64,000 nt of DNA, from NCBI RefSeq assembly GCF_947492715.1, contig NZ_CANLNS010000004.1:124001-188000 (forward strand). The letters run 5' to 3'. This document shows, in pieces, positions 58,901-64,000 of this stretch (the stretch's first letter is position 1; each line of letters begins with the position of its first letter). The notes under the pieces are model-generated. The model searched no databases. It was not told the origin of the DNA and was given only the letters and a program-made list of their open reading frames with translations. Position numbers and translations under genes: made by a program. The stretch is from an uncultured Psychroserpens sp. Its GTDB lineage: Bacteria > Bacteroidota > Bacteroidia > Flavobacteriales > Flavobacteriaceae.

Positions 58901-61501
58901 GGTTGTATTTCCACTTACAACTTGACCTGTAGCAATATCAATTGTTGTATCGGCTATAAGACCATCTCCATTTTCTGTAGGCGGAATATCCCATATACTA
59001 TATCTAAATTGAGGCACAAACGTCCCTACACCTCCATCGTTTTTGGTAAGGTTAAAATCAAACGTATACGCTCCATTAGATGGTACCATGAAGATTGAAG
59101 ATTGATGGTATAAGTTTGAATGTACAGGACTTGTGTTGTCTATATTAACGTAAAATTGATCATACTCTACTAAAAAATCTAATTGACTAGAATTATCGGT
59201 AGAGCCATTGTCAAAATCTGAAGGTAAAATGATATATCCAATATCTGTTGTTGGGAGTTGTGGAAGAGTAACATCTTGACAACTAATTGTTGGTCCTTCT
59301 GTATCTTCTACAGTTATAGTAAATGTACATTCATTTGTATTTCCAGCAGCATCTGTAACTGTAAAGGTTTGGATGGTCTCACCAGTTGGGAACAATTCTC
59401 CACTACCCAATCCACTGGTTTGAGAGATTTGTAAATCTTCTGTTGCTGTACAATTATCAGTAGCATTAAGCGTAAAATTAACAATAGCACCTGTACTGTT
59501 TGGATCTATATCAACAGTAATATCTGTAGGGCAATCTATAAATTCTGGCGCTACTGTCTCGGTAACATTTATACTTGGTATACAACTAGTATTTTGCCCA
59601 TTATCTTCATATGCATACACACTATTAGTTGGTATAATAGTTCCGGCATCAGAACAATCTAAATCTAAGGTAATTGAAGAAGGCCCATTTACATAAATTA
59701 ATTCTGAGCTAAAAGCTAGTGTTCCTGTAAAAAATAGATCTTCTCCATCTTCTACCACAGACATGTAATAGGTCTTATCTTGCTGTAAGCTAAAGGTATT
59801 GTTGTTACTTCCTTGAGCTAGCGATCCATTTGCATTAAAACTCGCAAACCCCACATAACCTGGTCTTAAAGCAAAATCTCCTGTGTTTGGATTAAAACTA
59901 TCTTCCCAAATAAATAAATTACTCGAATTATTACCAGACAAAGTAAACGTATAACTTCCTGTAGTTGGCGGTATTAACTCAAATAACTGATAATGAAAAC
60001 CTGTTGGTGAATTAAGAATTTGATCTGTAGGGCTATTATTATCTAATACAACCGGAACTTCTGTTCCTGTACCAAAAGCAAGATTAGCAGTTGCTGATAA
60101 ATCGTTGGTAGCATTTGCAAGTTCATTTAGTGTAAACTCATATACGCTTATATTTTCATCGACTATAACAGAAGGTGATTGACAAGTAATTACAGGTGGG
60201 TTGTCAATAACTACATTATAACTACAAATACTACTTTCATTTCCGCTAGTATCTACGATACGATATTGTACTGTAAAATCTGAAGTAGGCACTGTACCAA
60301 AAGCAGGACCAGCATCTACTCGTTCTATAACCAATTGACTGTTAGCATCATAATTATCACTACTACCAGTAAGACTAGGTTCTTGTAATGTTTCGCCTTC
60401 TAGTAACACAACATCTGTAGTTGGACATCCGCCAAGTACAGGTGCTTCTGTATCATTTACAATGACATTGAAGGTACACGATTGTTCTTCTCCGTAATTA
60501 TTAGTGTACGTATAAGTAACTTGTCTTGGTTGACCTATAAAATATGTAAAACCAAAACCAGTGGGACTATATGCGTCTGTGAATGTATCACTAGGGCAAG
60601 GCGCATTATCATTAATGGTTATGTTACTCCCATCAAAGTCTGCCGGAAGAATAGTGGTAAAACTTTGACCAGGATCGTTACCAACAATATAATCGCTACA
60701 TTGTAGGTCTGCATAGTTACCGCTAATAACTGTTATTGTTGCAGTACAACTATCAGTAAGACCGTTAGAACTAATGCTTAAATCAATAAAATTATTACTT
60801 CCAAGGTTAGAACAATCAAAATTAATATTTCCGTTATAGATTATAAAGCCACCTTGAGTAGTAGAACCATTGTTAACATCAGATGCATTTATACTTGCCT
60901 CACCATTAGCATCTAATATTACTGTAAGGTCTCTACAACGAGCTATTGGAGGTTCATCTTTATAATGTATATGAAACTTCAAATCTCTGGGTATCCAAGC
61001 ATTTGGCACTCTAAAATCAGAAAAAATAAACATATTTCCTTGTGCATATGGGTTACTATCATCATGTTTTATATCTATATGACTATTAGGACTATCTTTT
61101 ATGATTCTAATTCCATACTCTGTCCCGGATTCTACTTCTGAAGGATTATCAAATAAAACATATTGTTCTACTCCTTGATTAGAAGCAGAATGGGTGCTGA
61201 TGTTTCTTGTTCCGGTTGCCAATAACTCAGGATTATTACTAAAAGGGTTTTTGTACATCTCTACTGTTACATCATTTTGTCCTTGTAGAACTTCATGAGT
61301 CCAAAAGGAAAATGCTTCAATTTCTCCATCACAAGTTGCTATAAATGAATTTCCCATTATATCGATGACCTCATCACGATCATTGGCACCTGACTGTACA
61401 ATATCATGTACCGGACCACATTGTGCTTTAACATTTTGTGGGCTAAAAAAAGAAATGAGAATGAATAAGGCCGATGTAATTAAAGGGGTTTTTGCTTTCA
61501 T
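52988..61501 (-). CDS. Giant secreted surface protein: HYR, BspA/DUF285 arrays, dockerin-like C-terminus
   Basis: A 2837-residue protein. Signal peptide 1-26 (NVKAQ), a jelly-roll-like region (about 27-185), HYR/Ig-like domains (about 190-950), then five modules in about 940-2350. Each module opens with a short PKD-like sheet (VDWGDG, VKIYGDFPRI) and continues in 25-residue BspA/DUF285 repeats (DVSNVTNMxxMF, FNQxLxxWD). A pre-peptidase-type domain seen at about 435-645 recurs at about 2350-2555. The conserved C-terminal part (from KVYLQGTSLNPNAG) ends with two calcium-loop motifs, GDANGDG near 2730 and DVNMDG near 2775, like a dockerin. No T9SS sorting domain is present. Probable adhesin or binding protein held at the surface by the neighbouring cohesin-like protein (inferred). 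Confidence 0.88.
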   Translation of the reverse strand: MKAKTPLITSALFILISFFSPQNVKAQCGPVHDIVQSGANDRDEVIDIMGNSFIATCDGEIEAFSFWTHEVLQGQNDVTVEMYKNPFSNNPELLATGTRNISTHSASNQGVEQYVLFDNPSEVESGTEYGIRIIKDSPNSHIDIKHDDSNPYAQGNMFIFSDFRVPNAWIPRDLKFHIHYKDEPPIARCRDLTVILDANGEASINASDVNNGSTTQGGFIIYNGNINFDCSNLGSNNFIDLSISSNGLTDSCTATITVISGNYADLQCSDYIVGNDPGQSFTTILPADFDGSNITINDNAPCPSDTFTDAYSPTGFGFTYFIGQPRQVTYTYTNNYGEEQSCTFNVIVNDTEAPVLGGCPTTDVVLLEGETLQEPSLTGSSDNYDANSQLVIERVDAGPAFGTVPTSDFTVQYRIVDTSGNESSICSYNVVIDNPPVITCQSPSVIVDENISVYEFTLNELANATNDLSATANLAFGTGTEVPVVLDNNSPTDQILNSPTGFHYQLFELIPPTTGSYTFTLSGNNSSNLFIWEDSFNPNTGDFALRPGYVGFASFNANGSLAQGSNNNTFSLQQDKTYYMSVVEDGEDLFFTGTLAFSSELIYVNGPSSITLDLDCSDAGTIIPTNSVYAYEDNGQNTSCIPSINVTETVAPEFIDCPTDITVDIDPNSTGAIVNFTLNATDNCTATEDLQISQTSGLGSGELFPTGETIQTFTVTDAAGNTNECTFTITVEDTEGPTISCQDVTLPQLPTTDIGYIILPSDFDNGSTDNSSQLDFLVEYDQFYVNIDNTSPVHSNLYHQSSIFMVPSNGAYTFDFNLTKNDGGVGTFVPQFRYSIWDIPPTENGDGLIADTTIDIATGQVVSGNTTTTLSAGVKYYMHIYAASSTSTTFENLTGTMSVDTSISSSLPMFINCSTVNIDDVTITAIDGGGNTDTCTASVSVSNISCPIELIISPTANQDFQLPFMPYTGETYTVDWGDGTSTTGHTGYTNHNYALAEEYTIKVYGNISYFRFSDVDLNDANAPILKSVVSWGDNVWETMLEAFNGCSNLESLPVTPPNLSNVTNMNHMFARASIFNQNISNWDVSNVTDMEGVFSATIFNQPLNGWNVSNVTTMEGMFLSATEFNQPLNNWNVSNVINMTGMFLDAYAFNGDVTTWNTSNLVNANGMFASASSFNQNLGAWDISSLNNAFAMFSNTSLSTTNYDNLLIGWANLDAGETQIPTGSAFDAPQSLYCNGEAARTELMSTYGWAISDGGRDPFCGVTEEELFITEWNANGNRIIEIPTNGNGYNYQVDWGDGAFSYNQTGNVSHEYTSTGQYDVKIYGDFPRIHFGSSTSTNRAKIREVKQWGAIEWSSMEGAFLECSNLKVTATDIPNLSNVTNTSSMFKDCTSLTENDMFNNWDMSNVSNMNNMFESATNLDQNVGNWDITSLVTANNMFTDTALSYDNYDALLIGWSTQEAGEGSIPNSVSFIANGYTYCNGENARLNLLFNHFWNIFGDGPDDFCGLGRPFITEWQLTGDFPTIEIPTTGSGYDYVIDWGDGSDLADATVEYDQTGDASHQYDIPGTYVIKIYGDFPRIDFSSSTGANKSKIRKVTQWGDIQWSTMLNAFTECNNLSVTASDTPDLSNVTSLQGMFNSCTFLVGNDSFNNWDVSNVSNMINMFNNAISFNQNIDNWDITSLDNASSMFGGVTLSTENYDALLIGWSTQEAGEGPIPSNVNFNAGNSRYCNGEIERARLITNFSWSIDDGQQDPTCVNPEPFITTWNTDVSGTSNSSSIIIPTFPGEVYNYTVLWGDGTLDEGLTGNAFHEYATPGVYEVKIYGDFPRIYFEAFLDPSGPEKILEVNQWGNIQWSSMHYAFSKCKNLTVNATDAPDLSNVDNMSYMFNEAELFNTDINSWDVSNVTYMDGVFLGATSFNQDISSWDVSNVTHMSVMFYEAESFNQDINSWDVSNVTYMSYMFFGATSFDQNLGDWDITSLDIINNMFAGVTLSTENYDALLIGWATQDAGEGPIPTGLEFNGGGSQYCDGEAARIELENTYGWTINDGNQEPLCGFEPFITKWNVEAGESITIPTTGGGYNYTVDWGDGTIDQGITGDTSHTFASANEYEVKVFGNFPRIDFSSSSQANKAKIKEVTQWGDIQWSTMLNAFTGCGNLNVTASDTPDLSNVTNLQNMFNSCASLVGNDSFNNWDVSNVTNMSIMFIDAVKFNSDISGWNVSSVTEMAGMFSRCTDFNQPLNNWDVSNVNAMAFMFDSATSFDQNLGDWDITSLVNAAGMLNNVALSTENYDALLIGWADDTSPLIDDGIDDIPSGATLGAYGLIYCLSENDRQTLIDDHGWTINGDSLCNTIVITCESPTVTLSADGTYDLTPAELASATSDLSTPTLAFGTGLEIPVNIDDENPSDALTAGSSYFYELFELKPPTTGDYTFNIISEFGQSFVIIWEGEFNENGGNFDTRPGYLGIAIFNQDGTVSNGSGSNTFTLESDKTYYLTAANTVSNSFLDGTLTFSSEMIYINKPLLIVDSSDVGTTIPINVFAYEDNGNSSSCLSNVTVEEPIKLSPKVYLQGTSLNPNAGEEHLMRDDLRVAGLIPTTSPYADNSICEASVFNTGGTSGSGVIDNDIVDWIWVELRDKNDNTIVVDSQSALLQRDGDMVDVDGISALVFEQPEDDYYITIKHRNHLGIMSSSAIALSSTSTIVDFTDGSVATYGSNAQTTFGMPTGIVGMWAGDANGDGIVQYSGGFPDNPSILSYVLNDGTNFLGLPTHQSSGYSNRDVNMDGIIQYAGGNSELPFILQNVISYPGNFLGLSTWPINAQLPSGSMARYMQRRNEFENNKY
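54921..55100. repeat. Near-identical internal repeat of the giant gene (copy A)
   Basis: This stretch, encoding part of the last BspA/DUF285 module, is almost the same DNA as 56541-56720, offset 1620 bp. Much of it is identical at nucleotide level, including synonymous positions, pointing to recent duplication or gene conversion. Recombination between the copies would delete 1620 bp, exactly 540 codons, and keep the frame. Confidence 0.8.
56541..56720. repeat. Near-identical internal repeat of the giant gene (copy B)
   Basis: Partner of copy A at 54921-55100. Both encode the same sequence around NDSFNNWDVSNV and the following TPDLSNV segment, and flank the fourth module, so that module could be lost or amplified in frame. 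Confidence 0.8.
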
Positions 61502-61554
61502 GATTATTTTATTTAAATCATGTGCAAGTTAGATTGGGTATTAGCTTTATAAAA

Positions 61555-61591
61555 TACGAGACGGCTCGTAAATATTACGTACCAGTACGTA
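61555..61591. promoter_or_regulatory. Two phased palindromes upstream of the giant gene
   Basis: TACGAG-ACGG-CTCGTA at 61555-61570 and TACGTA-CCAG-TACGTA at 61576-61591 are perfect 6-4-6 inverted repeats, 21 bp apart start to start (two helical turns). Their centres are 61 and 82 bp upstream of the giant gene ATG. A related palindrome precedes the receiver-like gene. NarL/FixJ-type regulators bind such TAC-containing repeats, and one is encoded 0.5 kb upstream. The transcription start could not be assigned. Confidence 0.6.
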
Positions 61592-61665
61592 TGGGTAAAA
61601 ACTGTTTATTGCTAATTATGTATACTCAATCACTGGAATAAACAAAGTTTTCAATTAGACATATC

Positions 61666-61983
61666 TTAGGAAATGGTATAATTTTGAGATAATGTAAATT
61701 CTATTTTATGAAAGTCTTGTTTGTTATTTTTCAGTATCAAAAGTTTAGACTTTATACCTTTAAAAATCAATGCGTTTTGAATGTCTTCTGCGCTTAAATT
61801 GGGTAGATCTTCTTCAACTATTATAAGCTCACTATAGTTTTGAATGATGTATGCTAACGCCTTAAAACCGTCATCAAATACTTGAACATTTTTTAGATGT
61901 TTTTTTAGAATCCCATTTTTTAATTTATTCGTATATTTTTTATTGCTATGCGCTAGTACAATTTGCATATTCTTATCTATCAT
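61666..61983 (-). CDS. Degenerate receiver-like protein
   Basis: 105 residues with the order of a response-regulator receiver domain: beta-1 MQIVLAHSNKKYTNKLK, beta-2 KNVQVFDDGFKALAYI, beta-3 SELIIVEEDLPNLSAEDIQ, beta-4 SKLLILKNN. Where receivers carry the phosphorylated Asp (LDxxMP) this one has VEEDLP, so the acceptor is replaced by Glu and normal phosphorylation is unlikely; Glu could mimic the phosphorylated state. No output domain. Start at 61983 is the first ATG. It lies between the giant surface gene and the response regulator on the same strand, so a regulatory role for the surface protein is plausible. Confidence 0.65.
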   Translation of the reverse strand: MIDKNMQIVLAHSNKKYTNKLKNGILKKHLKNVQVFDDGFKALAYIIQNYSELIIVEEDLPNLSAEDIQNALIFKGIKSKLLILKNNKQDFHKIEFTLSQNYTIS

Positions 61984-62039
61984 AATTGGAAAGAACTGCA
62001 ATATAATATGAGGATGGCTCTTTTGGTATAAGTGCTAAC

Positions 62040-62054
62040 ACGTAATTATTACGT
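62040..62054. promoter_or_regulatory. Palindrome ACGTAAT-T-ATTACGT upstream of the receiver-like gene
   Basis: A perfect 15-bp palindrome, centred 64 bp upstream of the ATG at 61983. It shares ATTACGTA with the second palindrome upstream of the giant gene, at the same distance from the start codon. Candidate operator of the response regulator encoded at 62068-62715. Confidence 0.55.
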
Positions 62055-62067
62055 ATTACTACTTATA

Positions 62068-62715
62068 TTATTGGGATAGAATAATACTTCTATTCACTAA
62101 AGCCCAGTTTGTTAGTGTATTATTTTCCTTTTTAAGATTTAATTTGTCTATAATATTACTGCGATGTTTTTCAATAGTTCTGATAGATAGTGATAAAGAG
62201 TCTGCTATATCTTGATTAGAAATCTCTTGAGCTATAAGTTTTAATATTTTTGACTCTGAAAGGGTTAATAATTTTAAACGCTTGAGTTCTTCGGTTGCCA
62301 AATTAATGGGTTGCTCATCAATAGATTTACTGAAATATATATGACCATTTAAGACTTCATTTATACAGTGTTCGATTTCAAAAAATGTATCTTCTTTAAG
62401 CAAATACCCATCAATTTGAAATGTTTTGGCTTGAACAATATAGTAAGACTCTTTGTGAAATGACAAAATAATAAATTTTGTTTTAGCCCCTTTTTCTCGT
62501 GCCATTTTTATGACTTCAAAACCAGTAAGTATGGGCATATCAATATCCAAAAATGCTATTTGAGGTTGCAGTTTTAGAATAACTTCTAAGGCTTGAATTC
62601 CATTACTAGCCTGACCAATAATATTATAGCCATTTGATAGTAGCTCATCATTCAAACCTTTTAAAAGCATTGGATGGTCATCTGCAGTTACTATAGTAAT
62701 CTCGTTTTTATTCAT
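62068..62715 (-). CDS. NarL/FixJ-type response regulator
   Basis: 215 residues: an N-terminal receiver (about 5-120) with acidic pocket VTADDHPM, phospho-acceptor Asp in IAFLDIDMP and conserved Lys in GYLLKEDTF, and a C-terminal LuxR/GerE helix-turn-helix (about 148-210, LLTLSESKILKLIAQEISNQ and ADSLSLSIRTIEKHRSNI). The kinase gene stop is 1 bp before its start, so both are expressed together. The palindromes at 61555-61591 and 62040-62054 are likely targets. Confidence 0.94.
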   Translation of the reverse strand: MNKNEITIVTADDHPMLLKGLNDELLSNGYNIIGQASNGIQALEVILKLQPQIAFLDIDMPILTGFEVIKMAREKGAKTKFIILSFHKESYYIVQAKTFQIDGYLLKEDTFFEIEHCINEVLNGHIYFSKSIDEQPINLATEELKRLKLLTLSESKILKLIAQEISNQDIADSLSLSIRTIEKHRSNIIDKLNLKKENNTLTNWALVNRSIILSQ

Positions 62716-62716
62716 C

Positions 62717-64000
62717 TTAAATTGGAATGGTTAATGTCATTTCTGTTCCTTTTCCTTTGTTGCTATTAAAATTCATTTGCCCTCCTATCATTTTTGCACG
62801 TTCAAATAAGGTTTTTAACCCTAAAGCCATACTTTTATATTTAGACTCAAAATCAAAACCTTTACCATTATCACTTATAACAACAATTAAACTTTCAGCA
62901 GTATTATCAACTTTCATTTTAACGGCTTTCGCTTCTGAATGCTTTACAACATTACTTAACGTTTCTTGAATAATCCGGTAAAGATGTAATTCGGATTCTT
63001 TGGAAAGTACATCATCAATATTATCTATCTCATCAGTAAAAAACAAATCTGTATTTACATTAATACTATACACTAATGCATTAATAGATTCTGTTAAGCC
63101 CAAGCGTTCAAGGTTGGAAGGATGTAAGCCTCTTGAAATACTCCGTATTTCTTCTAATGTAGAACTCGCTAAATTTTCGGCATCTATACTGCCAAGAGTT
63201 TTTGTGGTCTTAGATAGCAACATGAGCTTTTGACCAACACTATCATGTAATTCACGAGCCAGTCTAGAGCGTTCTTTTTCTTGAGTCTTAATAAGGTTAT
63301 GTGAATATTCCTCCTGCATCTGATTTTTGAGTTCATTGTGCTTTCGCATCTTTTTAAAATGAAAGTATCCAAAAATGATAATTGCAATTAAAACCCCTAT
63401 TACGATAGACCAATAAATCCTTGCCGATTTTCTTTTTAAATCTAATGCCAGGTTTTCTTTTTCAATAGCACTTATAGCTTTCTCTTGCTTAAGCGTATTC
63501 TTTGCGTTTTGAAGACCTATTTTCCGAAGTAAAAAAGCATCTTCAAGTAATTGTGCTGATCTGTTAGAATTTAAACTGTCCTGAAGTTTAAAATGAGTTT
63601 TTACTAAAGTACTAGCTATATCAAATTGACGTGTAGCATATGCATATCGTTGCTGTATCTTAAGTAATAATAATTTTGATTTGAAATATTCCTCAGGGGT
63701 TTCCTTATAATTTGTTAAGTTATTAAAATGGTTTTCAATTTCTGACAGTAAGCTTCTTGCTTTTGTATAATTTCCTAATAATATTTCTACATCAGCATAT
63801 TGCAAACCCGCTCGAAGCCATCGTTCTCTCCATTGATAGCCTTTTCTAAGTTTTGAAAAATACTCATAATTCTTTTTAAAAAGCGTTCCAGCTTCTGCGT
63901 ATTTGCCTTGCTCCATATATACCAGAGCTATATTATCTTTGATGCTAGAATCTAAGGTAAGTGTTCCATTAAATACTGAATCTGGATACCCATCTCGCTT
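62717..64000 (-). CDS. TPR-containing sensor histidine kinase (N-terminus cut by window edge)
   Basis: The frame is open to the right edge, so the N-terminus lies outside; at least 427 residues are visible. TPR-like helices occupy the first part (for example MEQGKYAEAGTLFKKNYEYF), followed by one transmembrane helix (IYWSIVIGVLIAIIIFGYF), a coiled linker, a HisKA_3 domain with phospho-acceptor His in KERSRLARELHDSVGQK, and a HATPase domain with the N box ETLSNVVKHS and G boxes SDNGKGFDFE and GLKTLFERA. This is the NarX/DesK-like class that pairs with NarL/FixJ regulators such as the one next to it. The periplasmic TPR region may sense a peptide or protein signal; that is inferred. Confidence 0.92.
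   Translation of the reverse strand, partial: KRDGYPDSVFNGTLTLDSSIKDNIALVYMEQGKYAEAGTLFKKNYEYFSKLRKGYQWRERWLRAGLQYADVEILLGNYTKARSLLSEIENHFNNLTNYKETPEEYFKSKLLLLKIQQRYAYATRQFDIASTLVKTHFKLQDSLNSNRSAQLLEDAFLLRKIGLQNAKNTLKQEKAISAIEKENLALDLKRKSARIYWSIVIGVLIAIIIFGYFHFKKMRKHNELKNQMQEEYSHNLIKTQEKERSRLARELHDSVGQKLMLLSKTTKTLGSIDAENLASSTLEEIRSISRGLHPSNLERLGLTESINALVYSINVNTDLFFTDEIDNIDDVLSKESELHLYRIIQETLSNVVKHSEAKAVKMKVDNTAESLIVVISDNGKGFDFESKYKSMALGLKTLFERAKMIGGQMNFNSNKGKGTEMTLTIPI

Noticed and set aside
1-64000. Prophage, insertion sequence, integron or genomic island boundaries
   Set aside because: No transposase, integrase, phage structural gene, tRNA attachment site or flanking direct repeats were found; operons are ordinary chromosomal types.
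1-64000. tRNA and rRNA genes
   Set aside because: The intergenic gaps were read for cloverleaf-like folds and conserved rRNA stretches by eye and none was convincing; a tRNA scan would settle it.

Overview
The window reads as a chromosomal segment of a marine-type flavobacterium (Bacteroidota, probably Flavobacteriaceae). The evidence is A+T-rich DNA, lipoproteins with short N-terminal lipoboxes, a Y_Y_Y/LuxR one-component glycan regulator, a C-terminal type IX secretion (T9SS) sorting domain, HYR and BspA/DUF285 surface repeats, several exact TAnnTTTG -7 boxes, and few Shine-Dalgarno signals. No rRNA, tRNA, transposase, integrase or CRISPR array was seen.

Region 1 (1-9451, all minus strand) is a beta-glucan (laminarin-type) locus. 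It holds a Y_Y_Y/LuxR sensor-regulator, a 1062-residue protein joining a clan GH-A glycosidase barrel to what looks like an outer-membrane beta-barrel, a multi-module glycan-binding lipoprotein, a GH16 endo-glucanase lipoprotein, and the start of another protein cut by the edge. No SusC/SusD pair is visible. Copies of a TGTATAGG-like motif occur on both sides of the regulator gene. Region 2 (9669-18636, minus) is a purine catabolism operon: guanine deaminase, an unrecognised 380-residue protein, a single-chain xanthine dehydrogenase, a divergent nucleoside hydrolase and an adenosine deaminase lipoprotein. Region 3 (18903-23373) holds an orphan 270-residue protein, a class C beta-lactamase-fold hydrolase, a membrane AraC regulator and an AraC fragment.

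Region 4 (23579-31394, plus) is the branched-chain amino acid operon: a 28-codon ORF coupled to ilvD, then ilvD-ilvB-ilvN-ilvC-ilvA and a proC-like gene. Region 5 (31527-33954) has a PAS/LuxR regulator divergent from an erythromycin-esterase-like protein, with two matched palindromes between them. Region 6 (33927-42958) is nitrogen assimilation: gltB-gltD on the minus strand, and a divergent operon of outer-membrane protein, PII and ammonium transporter behind a promoter with two phased inverted repeats. Region 7 (43067-49930, minus) is leuA-leuC-leuD-leuB followed 5 bp later by ppc. Related nested palindromic repeats lie inside both the ilv and glt operons.

Region 8 (50075-64000) has a conserved-looking 513-residue protein, a cluster of strong hairpins, and a surface system: a 2837-residue secreted protein with HYR and BspA modules and a C-terminal pair of dockerin-like calcium loops but no T9SS sorting domain, next to a small T9SS-sorted protein whose body looks cohesin-like. 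Upstream lie a degenerate receiver protein with Glu at the phospho-acceptor position, a NarL/FixJ response regulator and a TPR histidine kinase cut by the edge. Palindromes with TACG/CGTA half-sites lie about 60 bp upstream of both the giant gene and the receiver gene. This adhesin pair with its apparent dedicated regulators, and the glycosidase-porin fusion, are the best candidates for undescribed biology.
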